A DNA stretch of 64,000 nt from Tahibacter harae. Its GTDB lineage: Bacteria; Pseudomonadota; Gammaproteobacteria; Xanthomonadales; Rhodanobacteraceae. Both the position numbers and the translations under genes were made by a program. Positions 8,375 through 17,700 of the stretch are shown here, piece after piece. A model generated the notes under the pieces. It worked only from the letters and a program-made list of their open reading frames with translations, did not search any database and was not told where the DNA came from. The number at the start of each line of letters is the position of its first letter. Within the stretch, counting starts at the first letter, position 1. The DNA lies in contig NZ_JANFQO010000008.1 of the NCBI RefSeq assembly GCF_024437735.1, forward strand, positions 62,001-126,000. The letters run 5' to 3'.

Positions 8375-8846
8375 TCCGACCGAACCGCTTTGCGAGCAGG
8401 CCCTGCAGCTCATCGTCGAGATGCTGCAGCAGATCACCACGGCCCGCGGCTATTACACGGATCTGGGCGCCGGCGACATTTCGACCGAGCCCACCCAGCG
8501 ACCGGCCAACACGGCCGATGCCTATGTGGTGCTGACCGAAACCGCCGTCACCGTGAGCAGCGAAGGCACGCGCACGGTGAACAGCAGCATGACCGTCGTT
8601 ATCGAGTTCGTCGTGCCCTGCGGCGGCACCAACCGGCGCCCCGCAAACCTGGCTCGCCGCGGCCGCGATGACATCGTGCGGGCGCTGCGCACGCCGCTGC
8701 GCGACCGCCTGCCGGGCGTCCGCACCATCAGCGTGGACCAGACCCAGCGCCTCATTTTCGACGACCAGCGCTACGTCAACTCCGTCATCGGCCAAGCCAC
8801 CGCCACGGTGGGGCTGACTGCAACCCTCCCTCCCGCAACACCCTGA
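8367..8846 (+). CDS. Putative tail terminator / minor tail protein
   Basis: A 159-residue protein starting with GTG inside the previous gene. It has an alpha-helical opening (EQALQLIVEMLQQITTARGY), a beta region (DAYVVLTETAVTVSSEGTRTV) and a helix with RRGRDDIVRALRTPLRDRLPG, the alpha/beta layout of tail-terminator proteins such as gpU or HK97 gp10-like. It sits directly before the tail tube gene. The name is positional; the family was not confirmed. Confidence 0.5.
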   Translation: MADPTEPLCEQALQLIVEMLQQITTARGYYTDLGAGDISTEPTQRPANTADAYVVLTETAVTVSSEGTRTVNSSMTVVIEFVVPCGGTNRRPANLARRGRDDIVRALRTPLRDRLPGVRTISVDQTQRLIFDDQRYVNSVIGQATATVGLTATLPPATP

Positions 8847-8855
8847 GGTAACCCT

Positions 8856-9659
8856 ATGACCACGCCTGCAGTCCGGCAATTCGCCGGCGACATCCGTTTC
8901 TGGGAAGTGCAGTCCAACGGCGACCGCCTCCCCGTCATCCCCGAGCCCACCGACATCTCCGGCAATCAGCCGGTCGAAACCGACTCGTTCACCTTCACCT
9001 ACACGGATGGCGGCGAAGTCAGCCTGGTGAGCAAGCGCCGCGGCGCGCCCTACAATCAGCCGTTCTACACGGACACGAAGCCGGGCACTACGACGCTGTC
9101 CACGACCCTGTTGGAGCTGCCGCCGCTGATCCTGGCGCGCATGCTGTTCGGCTCCAGCAGCACCGCCATCGTGAGCGCCGGCACCGCCACCGCGGTTTCC
9201 GTGGTGCTGCCGGCAAACCTGGACGTGCCGGTGCAGCTCGCGCACCGCATGCTGACCAATGCCGCGGTGACGATCACCAACGAGGACGCCAGCGTCACCT
9301 ACGATGTCGACGACGATTACGTCATCGACCGCCGCCGCGGCCAGCTGATCATCCCCGCTGGCAGCCTGATCACCGCCAGCAGCACGATCAAGGCGACCTA
9401 CAGCTACGCTGCGCACGTTTCGACCACGATCATTGGCGGCGCCACGCCGTCCAAGAAGTTCTACATAACCGGCGACATGGAAGACCGGGTGAGCGGCGAG
9501 AACGGCGAAATGACCGTGCCCCAGGCCAAACTCACCGTGGACGGTGAAATCGACTGGCTCTCCAGTGACCCGATCCAGTGCACGCTGACCGGCCCCTGCG
9601 AGATCACGCTGGGCTTCACCTCGCCGTACGTCTTCGTCACGTACAAGGCCTCGGCCTAA
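8856..9659 (+). CDS. Major tail (tube) protein
   Basis: A 267-residue beta-rich protein located between tail-terminator-like and tape-measure genes, the expected place of the tube subunit (lambda gpV). It contains a possible Ig-like insert (about residues 115-180, TVSVVLPANLDVPVQLAHRM ... SVTYDVDDDYVIDRRRGQLIIP) and the closing MTVPQAKLTVDGEIDWLSS segment common in tube proteins. A strong ribosome site (GAGG) precedes the ATG. A large hairpin follows the stop, typical of this abundantly made protein. Confidence 0.75.
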   Translation: MTTPAVRQFAGDIRFWEVQSNGDRLPVIPEPTDISGNQPVETDSFTFTYTDGGEVSLVSKRRGAPYNQPFYTDTKPGTTTLSTTLLELPPLILARMLFGSSSTAIVSAGTATAVSVVLPANLDVPVQLAHRMLTNAAVTITNEDASVTYDVDDDYVIDRRRGQLIIPAGSLITASSTIKATYSYAAHVSTTIIGGATPSKKFYITGDMEDRVSGENGEMTVPQAKLTVDGEIDWLSSDPIQCTLTGPCEITLGFTSPYVFVTYKASA

Positions 9660-9665
9660 GCCGCC

Positions 9666-9702
9666 GCCGACGCGGGCCGGGTTGACACCGGCCCGCGTCG
9701 GC
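9666..9702 (+). terminator. 15-bp hairpin after the tail tube gene
   Basis: GCCGACGCGGGCCGG (9666-9680) pairs perfectly with CCGGCCCGCGTCGGC (9688-9702) across a seven-base loop. It is the strongest stem in the phage region. There is no long T-run, so it may be an attenuator or a 3'-end stabiliser for the tube mRNA. Confidence 0.65.
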
Positions 9703-9736
9703 GTAGCGTAGTCCACCTTTCCAGGCGGAGGTGGGT

Positions 9737-10177
9737 ATGCGGTTGCTGATTGTGTTCGGTATCGCCCTGGCGCTGGCCGGGTGCGACAAGTCGGAAGAAG
9801 ACGCACGGCGAGCGCTCACCGCTGCGCAGGCTGTACAGAACGAAGGGCGCATGTTCGTCGCGCTCGAAGCCTTTGAGGCGATAGGGAAAAAATATCCTCA
9901 GACCACGGCGGCAACAGATGCAATGAACGCGGCTCGCCCACTGCGGCAGCAATTCGTCGCAGCGAGAAATGCCTGCGACTCATATGCTCTGGATGTGGGC
10001 GAGCCGCCGAATGAAGTCGGTGACCTATATCGAAATCCGCCGGGCGTGAAGGGTTGGCGCGGACCTTACGCCGCGCCTGGGCAGCTCGGGCAGTTCGGCC
10101 AATGGGCGGCGGCGACAAGATGCGACCTGTTCAAGGAACGATGGCCGGCTGACAATCAGCCGAGCGCAAACTTGTAA
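9737..10177 (+). CDS. Prophage lipoprotein, possible moron
   Basis: A 146-residue predicted lipoprotein: signal peptide MRLLIVFGIALALAGC with lipobox ALAGC, then a charged helical part (DKSEEDARRALTAAQAVQ) with TPR-like character and a C-terminal region containing a Cys and VKGWRGPY. The ATG at 9737 has GGAG seven bases upstream; an in-frame GTG at 9731 is less likely. It lies alone between a 15-bp hairpin and a true T-tailed terminator, the isolation typical of cargo (moron) genes expressed from the prophage. Superinfection exclusion is a reasonable guess for a phage lipoprotein, but nothing in the sequence proves it. Confidence 0.65.
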   Translation: MRLLIVFGIALALAGCDKSEEDARRALTAAQAVQNEGRMFVALEAFEAIGKKYPQTTAATDAMNAARPLRQQFVAARNACDSYALDVGEPPNEVGDLYRNPPGVKGWRGPYAAPGQLGQFGQWAAATRCDLFKERWPADNQPSANL

Positions 10178-10220
10178 GCCCTCCAGCGGCAAAGCGAGCG
10201 CACAACTGAGAATCGACAGA

Positions 10221-10243
10221 CCCCGCTCCGGCGGGGTTTTTTT
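10221..10243 (+). terminator. Rho-independent terminator
   Basis: CCCCGC-TCCG-GCGGGG followed by seven T. It ends the lipoprotein transcript and lies 11 bases before the next phage tail gene. Confidence 0.85.
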
Positions 10244-10254
10244 GTGGGTGAAAT

Positions 10255-10821
10255 ATGGCCTTTCAGATAGACGCACGCGGCGCCTATCGGGCCGGCAAGC
10301 GCTTCAAGTCCACGGCGCAGAAGCTGGCGCAGGCCGAAGAACTGGCAGCGGCCACGCTGGCGCGCCGCATCGTTCCCGAGTTCGTCCGGGATGCGCTGGA
10401 AACGCACAACATCAAGGCGGCGCGAGTTCGCGAAAGCTCGGGCGTGCGCCGCGACGGCAATGTCGTGACGCTGACCGGTTACCACCGCGGAACAGGCCTA
10501 TTGCAGTTCAGTGCGAAGGCGAGCCGCGCAACTGGCGTGACCGTGACCGTTACGCATGCCCGCGGCCCGGCCGTCTTGCGGCACGCATTCATTGCCCTGG
10601 GCCTGAGTGACAACAAGCACGTTTTCGAGCGCGACGTGAGCCGCCCGAAGCGCGTGATGCAGAAGGGCAACTACAAGGGCGAGCGGCGCCAGCCGATCAA
10701 GTCCATCTACGGCCCCAGCGTGGCGCAAATCCTGCGCAATCCGGCGCGACAAGAGCGCCTCCGAAATTTTGCACAAAAGATCCTGTCGAGCGAGATCCGC
10801 CGACAGCTCGCGAGGTTGTGA
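10255..10821 (+). CDS. Minor tail protein Z-like
   Basis: A 188-residue basic protein with the pattern of the lambda gpZ family: FQIDARGAYRAGKRF opening, LARRIVPEFVRDALE helix, the RESSGVRRDGN...TLTGYHRGTGLLQFSAK core and a late KSIYGPSVAQIL segment, a signature of Z-type proteins. In lambda, Z connects tail to head and precedes the tube gene; here it follows it. Three bases separate it from the tape-measure gene. Confidence 0.7.
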   Translation: MAFQIDARGAYRAGKRFKSTAQKLAQAEELAAATLARRIVPEFVRDALETHNIKAARVRESSGVRRDGNVVTLTGYHRGTGLLQFSAKASRATGVTVTVTHARGPAVLRHAFIALGLSDNKHVFERDVSRPKRVMQKGNYKGERRQPIKSIYGPSVAQILRNPARQERLRNFAQKILSSEIRRQLARL

Positions 10822-10824
10822 GCG

Positions 10825-13800
10825 ATGGCAAACAAGAACGACGAACGCATCCGGTTTGTTGCTGAAGTCGAAGGGACCGAGAAGGTCAAAGCGACTGGCG
10901 ACGCCTTCGACGTCGTCGGCAAGGCGGCTGAAGCCGCTGACCCGAAAGCGGCAGCGCTGATGGATCAGCTGGATCGCGCGACGCGCCTGGACAGGGCTGT
11001 CAGCGGCTTTGCCGGCCTGTCGGCGCAGCTGCAGGAGACCGGGGACAAGCTCTTTCTCGCGCAGCGCCGCGCCGCCGCGCTGGAGGAAGAATTCAACAAC
11101 ACCCTCTCGCCGACGAAGAAGCTCCAAACTGATCTCGCCAAGGCGCGCATCGAAGTCGCGCGCCTGACGGACGCGCAGGGGCGGCAGACCGCAGAGCTGA
11201 AGCGCGCCGAGAACGTGATCCGCGGCGCCGGCATCAGCCTGGACAAGCTGGCGCAATCGCAGGGCGCGGTGCGCGCAGCTGCGGCGCAGTCCGTCGCGGC
11301 CGTGCGCAGCTACGGCGCTGAGCTGTCCAAGACCAGCGACAAGGCTGCGGCCAGCACTGGCATATTCCAGCGCCTGCGCGGCGCCATCGCTGGCGTATTC
11401 GCCGGGCTCACACTGCGCGGGGCGGCCGAAGGCGTCAAAGACATTGCATTGCTCGGCGACCAGGCCGAGCGCACCCGCAACCAATTCACGCAAATGTACG
11501 GTTCGGCTGCCGCCGGCAATGCCGCGCTGGCCGAGCTGAACAAGTTCGCGGCCGCCAATGGCCTGGCGCTCGACGCGACACAGAAGTCCGCTGCGAAGCT
11601 GAAGAATTTCGGCCTGGACCCGCTCGCCGGGTCGCTGCGTGCGCTGGTCAATCAGAACGCCGCCGCGGGCGGCAGCATGGAGGATCTGGACGGAAAGATC
11701 CTGGCCGTCGGCCAGGCCTGGGCGAAGCAGAAACTGCAGGGCGAGGAAATCCTGCAGCTGGTCGAGCGCGGCGTGCCGGTGTGGGAGGCGCTGGTGCGCT
11801 CCACCGGCAAGAGTGTGGCCGAGCTGCAGAAACTCAGCGAGGCCGGGAAGCTCGGCCGCAAGGAAATTTCCGGCCTGCTGGCCGAAATCGACAAGATGAA
11901 CACCGGTGCGGCCGCGCGCAACGCCGGCACGCTGTCCGGGCAGTTCCAGCAGCTCACTGGCCGCATCCGCGAGTTTTTCACCCAGGTGTCCAACAGCGGC
12001 ACCCTGGATTACCTCAAAGGGCAGCTGGTCGCGCTGAATAAGTACATCGCCGACATGGCCGCTTCCGGCCAGCTCGCGCGGCTCGCGCAGTCGATTTCCG
12101 ACGGCATCGTCGGAACTGGCCAGGCCATCGCTGGTGTGGTCGGCTTCGTCAAAGACTACGGCGAGCAGATCCTGCTGCTGGCGCGTGCGTACCTGGTGTT
12201 CAAGGGCGCCAGCGTGGTGACCAGCGTACTGTCTGGTATCACCAAGGGCTTTGGCGATGCCGCCGCGGGCGCAGCTGGCGCTACCAGCGCGGCCGGCAAG
12301 TTCGGTGCTTCGTTGCGCGGCCTGGTGAAAGGGCCGCTGATGTTCGCGGCAATCACTGCCGCTGCCGACTTCACCCTGGGGCAGATCGAGAAATTGGTAT
12401 CGGTCACGCAGGAGTACTTCGACGTCCAAGAAAAGCTGCGCCGGCAGCAGGAAGAATTGAAGGCCCAGCGCGAAGCCCTGCAGTCCCAGGCGCGCGCTAC
12501 TGCAGCCGCGTTCAAGGGCGCCGGGGACATCCAGATCCAGACCGCGGAAGCGGTCGGCCGGATGACAAAGACGCAAATCCAGGCCTACATAGTTGGCCTG
12601 CAGAATGCGTATCGTGAACTCGGTGCGCTCCGGGTAAGGGCCAACGAGCTTGGCGACGCGCAGGGAGCGGCCAAGCTCACCGCGCGCCTCCGTGAGCTGG
12701 TGGTTGCCGTAGGTGAAGCGAACGCCGCGCTGTCTACAGTGAACAGCTCCGGCGCTGCCGGCGCTGGTGAGTTCTCGCGCAAGATAGCCGCCGACCTCGA
12801 AGCGGCCATTGCGACCGGCAAGAGTGCCGCCGCGGCCCTGTCGGGCATTTTCGACCAGGTTGACCTGGGCACGCCCAAGGGCGTGAAAGACGTGGTCGAT
12901 ACCCTGCTGGTAGTCGGCCCGCGTGCGCGGGACGCCCGGGCGGCGCTGGAGAGCGAGCTGGGCGCGGCGCTGGAGAAGCTGAGCGGCGAGCAGCTGCGCC
13001 TGTTCCAGCTCCGCGCCGAGAAGGCCTTTCAGGCCGCTGGGGGCGGCGCAAAGGAGCTGGCGCTGCTGATGAACAGCGCGCTTGCCGTGGCCATGGCCAG
13101 GCTGGGCGTCGACGCCGGCAAGATGGGCTTTGCGTTCACCGAGAGCGGCCGCGACATGATCGCGACGTTCCAGGCCGTCACGGAGAATGCGCAGGCATCC
13201 AGCCAGCAGATCACCACGGCATTCAATGCCGCCCTGGAAAAGGCCACCACGAAACAGGAGGCTGAGGCGCTGGGCGCGGCGATCAAGGCCGCCGGTGAGC
13301 AGGGCAAGGTCGGCATCGACCAGGCGAAGGACGCGGCCACGGCGCTGTCCTTGCGCTTGCGCGAGATTGCGGCGCAGGCTGATCCGCTGGCCGACCAGTT
13401 CGCGAAATTCGGCATCAAGACCCAGGCCGAACTGGCCCTGGCGCGCGATAGCGCGGAGCGCTTCTACCTGGCCGTGGTCGACGGCGCCCGCAAGGGCAAG
13501 TACGCCCAGGAAGACGTGCGCGCTGCGTTCATGGCCTACGCGGAGGCAGCGCGCGCTGCGGTCGCCAACAGCACAGCAGCCGCGCGCCAGCAGGTCGAGG
13601 CGCAGTTGCGGGCGAAGGCCGCGGCCCTGGGCCTGCGCGATGCGCTTGGCGATGTCGGAGCGGCAGGCCAGCAGGCAGGAACGGACGTGGCGGCCGGCGC
13701 GGGCCGGGCCGCGGAGGCGCTGAGCGACCTTGAGCAAGCCGCCGATGACGCGGCGGGCAGCGCATCCAAGCTCGGAGACAGCGCGGACGGCGCTGCGGAA

Positions 13801-14325
13801 GGGCTGGACAAGGTATCCCGCGCCGGCGCGCAGGCCACCGAGATCACGCTGGGCATGTCCAAGGCCTTCGCGGATGCGGCGACCAACGCGCAGGGCCTGG
13901 ACCGCATCACGTTCACCGTGGGCGCCGAGCAGCAGCGCCAGGCCCAGGAGCTGCTGGAATCACTGCAGCAGCAGAATCTGCAGTACGACGAAATGGCCCA
14001 GCGCGTTGCCGCGCTGCGGCAGCAATTCAACTACCTGGGCGACGAGCAGCTGCAGCAGATCGCGCGCGAGCAGCAGCAGCTGGAGCAGAACCGGCAGCGC
14101 AAGCAGCAGGAGCTGGAAGACCAGCGCCAGAAGCAGCGAGAACAGCAGGCCAGCAGCAGCGGCGGCGCCGGCGGGGTGACCCGCGTCGAGTTCGTCCACC
14201 GCTTCGAGGGCGCGGGAAACTTCACCGAACAGCAGATCCAGGCGATGTTCCAGTCTACAGGCCTGCGCCAGTACATGGCGGGCGTCGTAGTCGACGAACT
14301 GCGCCGCAGCCGCAACGGAGGCTGA
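10825..14325 (+). CDS. Tail tape measure protein
   Basis: A 1166-residue protein, the longest helical phage ORF, whose length sets tail length. Long Ala/Glu/Lys/Gln-rich coiled-coil stretches occupy about residues 1-140, 500-740 and 1030-1120. A typical tape-measure core lies at about 190-400 (GDQAERTRNQFTQMYGSAAAG, VERGVPVWEALVRSTGKSV). Hydrophobic segments at about 445-480 could form the membrane-inserting part. The C-terminus is Gln-rich followed by a short globular end. I see no frameshifted chaperone pair (gpG/GT type) before it. Confidence 0.9.
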   Translation: MANKNDERIRFVAEVEGTEKVKATGDAFDVVGKAAEAADPKAAALMDQLDRATRLDRAVSGFAGLSAQLQETGDKLFLAQRRAAALEEEFNNTLSPTKKLQTDLAKARIEVARLTDAQGRQTAELKRAENVIRGAGISLDKLAQSQGAVRAAAAQSVAAVRSYGAELSKTSDKAAASTGIFQRLRGAIAGVFAGLTLRGAAEGVKDIALLGDQAERTRNQFTQMYGSAAAGNAALAELNKFAAANGLALDATQKSAAKLKNFGLDPLAGSLRALVNQNAAAGGSMEDLDGKILAVGQAWAKQKLQGEEILQLVERGVPVWEALVRSTGKSVAELQKLSEAGKLGRKEISGLLAEIDKMNTGAAARNAGTLSGQFQQLTGRIREFFTQVSNSGTLDYLKGQLVALNKYIADMAASGQLARLAQSISDGIVGTGQAIAGVVGFVKDYGEQILLLARAYLVFKGASVVTSVLSGITKGFGDAAAGAAGATSAAGKFGASLRGLVKGPLMFAAITAAADFTLGQIEKLVSVTQEYFDVQEKLRRQQEELKAQREALQSQARATAAAFKGAGDIQIQTAEAVGRMTKTQIQAYIVGLQNAYRELGALRVRANELGDAQGAAKLTARLRELVVAVGEANAALSTVNSSGAAGAGEFSRKIAADLEAAIATGKSAAAALSGIFDQVDLGTPKGVKDVVDTLLVVGPRARDARAALESELGAALEKLSGEQLRLFQLRAEKAFQAAGGGAKELALLMNSALAVAMARLGVDAGKMGFAFTESGRDMIATFQAVTENAQASSQQITTAFNAALEKATTKQEAEALGAAIKAAGEQGKVGIDQAKDAATALSLRLREIAAQADPLADQFAKFGIKTQAELALARDSAERFYLAVVDGARKGKYAQEDVRAAFMAYAEAARAAVANSTAAARQQVEAQLRAKAAALGLRDALGDVGAAGQQAGTDVAAGAGRAAEALSDLEQAADDAAGSASKLGDSADGAAEGLDKVSRAGAQATEITLGMSKAFADAATNAQGLDRITFTVGAEQQRQAQELLESLQQQNLQYDEMAQRVAALRQQFNYLGDEQLQQIAREQQQLEQNRQRKQQELEDQRQKQREQQASSSGGAGGVTRVEFVHRFEGAGNFTEQQIQAMFQSTGLRQYMAGVVVDELRRSRNGG

Positions 14326-14328
14326 CCA

Positions 14329-14739
14329 GTGCCTGACTTCATATCCATCAGCACGGTCACGGACCTGCCGCCAGATCTGCAGTGGATCGACGAGTACGCG
14401 GCAGGTTCCGACCTGGTCGGCCAGGAAGAAACCTACACGCTCACGGGCGCGCTGGTGGTCCAAGCCAGCGCGCGGCAGTCGGGCCGATTAATCACGCTGC
14501 AAGGCCGCCTCGAAGGTGACATCGGTTTTGCCCCTCTCACGCGCGCCCAGGTCGACGCGCTGCGCGTGCTCGCTGCGGTGCCTGGCGCGATCTACACGCT
14601 GACTCTCGCCGACGGCAGGACGTTCCCGGTGATGTTCCGGCGGGAGAACCCAGCGGTGCGCGCCGAGCCGCTGAAACACGTCGAACCCGCCGAGCCGGGC
14701 GATTACTACTTCTGCACGATCAACCTCATACAGGTATAA
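14329..14739 (+). CDS. Phage tail protein of unknown function
   Basis: A 136-residue beta-rich protein with a GTG start preceded by GGAG, three bases after the tape measure stop. It has no motif I recognise. Position between tape measure and the tail-tip proteins suggests a distal-tail or lambda gpM-like role. The stretch GAIYTLTLADGRTFPVMFRRE resembles short beta-hairpins of distal-tail proteins, but this is inference. Confidence 0.6.
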   Translation: MPDFISISTVTDLPPDLQWIDEYAAGSDLVGQEETYTLTGALVVQASARQSGRLITLQGRLEGDIGFAPLTRAQVDALRVLAAVPGAIYTLTLADGRTFPVMFRRENPAVRAEPLKHVEPAEPGDYYFCTINLIQV

Positions 14740-14742
14740 AAC

Positions 14743-17700
14743 GTGGCCATCATTGCAACGGACCTGAAGTTTTTCCAAGCGGAACGCATGACCGACTTCG
14801 CCGACGGCGGCGGGCGGATCACGTCGGTGGAGATCATCGACAACGCGATTAACAACGTATTCCCGGATCGGAGCAACTTGGACGCGATCCTGGGTCGCGT
14901 GTCGCTGCGGAAGTTCTTTTTCCAGGTCCACACCGCGAACACGGACGCCTATCTCGGCGCCTTCATCTTTCTGACCGACCCGCCGGACGACCCGCTCGTA
15001 CATGTCTCGCTGTTCGACACCGCGGACCCGGACGACGAGCGCGCAGCCGCACGCGGCTATGTCGAGGCGTACCGCACGCAAGGCACCAAATCGCAGTTCA
15101 CCCTCTACGGTCTCCACCTCGCCGGACAGACCACGATCCAGGTGTATTGCCGGTCGGAAATCGCATCGCCGGACATCGGTGACGTGCTGTGCCTGTCAGT
15201 AGAGGCGGCCGGCTACACGCCGGCGCAGCAGTTCGTGCGGGTGCAGGAAGTGGCGAGCCGGCAGACGGTAACTTTCGAGGATGCGCAGGGCGAGTTCCGC
15301 CGCGACGTGCTGCTCATCACGATCACGACGCCGCTGGGCCAGGCGTTCGTCGGCCAGGAAGATCCCGCGCGGCTCACTGGCGTGAATCCGCCGCCCACGC
15401 GCATTCGTCGCACCCAGGTCGCGAACGCCGCGCGCTACTACACGGTGATGCCGCTGGCGGCGCCGGCGGACGAGGGCGATCTGACTATCCAGATCGCCAC
15501 GCCGTATATCTCGCTGGTGCCCAGCTCCCAGGCGGAAACGCCGCTGACGGACGTGCGGGCCGGCATGCCCACGGTGGCCCTGGTGCGCTCGGGCGCGCTC
15601 GACTCGCTGACCTACGCGGGCACGATGACGGGCGCCGCTGGCGTCGAAGTGGTGCGCTACCTCGGCTCGCCGTACATGCGGCGCAGCCTGAACATCTCCA
15701 TCGGCGCGGTGGCGCTGCGCGACGACGGCAGCGGCGGTATCGTCGCGGTGAACCCGTCGGATACCGGCTGGAGCGGCACGGCCGATTACGAAAGCGGTGG
15801 GTTTTCGGTCGCGCGCGATGTTGGCTATAGCGGCGCGGCCACTGTCACGGCGACGCCTGCCGGCGCGGTTGCTGAGCAGGGTTTCAGCCTGGCCGTGCCG
15901 ATCACCGCCGCGAACCGCCAGATTTCCTACGTCCAGCAGCTGCCGAATTTTCCAGCGCCAGGCACTATCTACTGGGACTATCGCGCCCTGGGGCGCTGGA
16001 TCCGGCTCAGTGACAACGGCGCAGGCCTGCTCACCGGCGGCACCGGCGAAGGCAGCGCTACCTACAACGCGGCGACGGGCTCTATCGCTGCAACGCTGGG
16101 CGCGCTTCCGGATGTCGATTCTGCGCTGATCGTGTCCTGGGGCACCGATAACCGCGCGCGCAACAGCTCGGGCGAAATCACCGTCCCCACGCCGCGGTAC
16201 CGCCAGCAGCTCGATCACCAGGGGTGCATGCCCGGCACGCTCATCATGGGCTGGACCACAGGCGGCGTTGCAAAGTCGGCCACGGCCAATGCCGCGGGCG
16301 TGATCAGCGGTGACGCCAGCGGAAGCATCGAGCACAACACGTCTATCGTCGATTTCTCGCTGACCGCGTTTCCGGATGCGCAGATCACGTACAGCTACGA
16401 CTACGCCGACGGCGGCGGCGTGCATATCGAGACCTTCACGCCGTCGCCTTCCGGCGGGGCTGTCACGTTCACGCTCGCGCATCCGCCGCAGCCTGGCACG
16501 GTCGGCGCGCAGTGGAATGTTTCGTACGAAGCGAATCCGACGCTGGTCGGCCTGGGGCGCGCCATCAATGTTGCGATCGGTGACGACGGCGTCGGCGGCT
16601 GGATACACACGCTTGCGCCGGGGACGGGCAGCATCGACTACGGCGACGGCGAATGCGTGATCACGGTCGAAGCCGACGTGCCTGCGTACCTGCCTCAGTT
16701 CGGCCGCGCGCAGAACACGGCCACCGGCGGTACCGGCATCTACGCGCGCACCAGCACCCTTGCTGACGTCGGCTGCAAGTTCGCGACCGGAACGCCGATC
16801 GTGGTGCGCTACATCGAGGCCGGCACCGCCGTGGTCAGCACCAGTGAGGGCCACTCGCTGCCTGCGATCCGCGTCTACCTCGGCGATGGCGCGGCAGGCC
16901 CTGCAGTGCCCGGCAGCGTGCGATTCACTTTCCGCGGCCGCGAGTATGTCGACCGCGGTGGCAGCCTGGTCTACGACGTTTCGCCGCTGACCAACGCCGG
17001 CACCGTGGGCGGCAGTTACGACTACAGCAGCAACACCGCGACGATCACGGCAATTGGGGCCGGCTCCAGCAACGTCGTCTCGATTCGCTCGCTGCTGACG
17101 CGCTATTTCGAATCGGGCGTGTCGAACATGATGTTTCGCACGCCTGGCGCGCCGCTGCGTGCCGGGTCTTTCACCGTCCGCGCGACGACAATGGATGGCG
17201 TACTACTGACTGGCAGCGCCGACATCAACGGCATCATCACCGGCTCGCAGCTGAAGGGCGTCGTTGACTGGGAAACCGGCGTCGTGCAGCTCAGTTTCGG
17301 CGGGCTGGTCACCGCGGCCGGCAACGAAGGCGAGCCCTGGTACGACGCGGCGTATGTCGTGGGCGGCCAGATCTGGAAACCGCGCCAGGTCGATCCGAGC
17401 AGTGTCTACATTGGCACCGTTGTATACCGCTCAATCCCCGCAGATCCTGCAATCATCGGCATTGACCCAGTGCGCCTTCCGCTCGATGGCCGCGTGCCCG
17501 CGTACCAGGCGGGCGGCGTGCTGGTGATCCATCACACGCAAGTCACTTCCGTCGCCACGCCGGTCGCGGGCGCAACTGAAGACCTGGGCCGCGAGCAGAT
17601 CGGAACGATTGAGGTTTTCGACAGCGCCGGAACGCCCATCGTCGACACCTGGTACGACATCGATCTGACCGCGGGCACGCTCACCTGGTCGGACCCGCTC

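Noticed and set aside
10498-13737. 1079-residue minus-strand open frame inside the tape-measure gene
   Set aside because: It is antisense to a clear tape-measure gene. In DNA this GC-rich with strong third-position bias, the opposite strand often stays open; its Arg/Gly/Leu composition lacks motifs.
13960-14180. CAG/CTG-rich stretch near the end of the tape-measure gene as a DNA repeat
   Set aside because: It is simply Gln codons (CAG) in a Gln-rich coiled-coil; spacing is irregular and it reads as protein.
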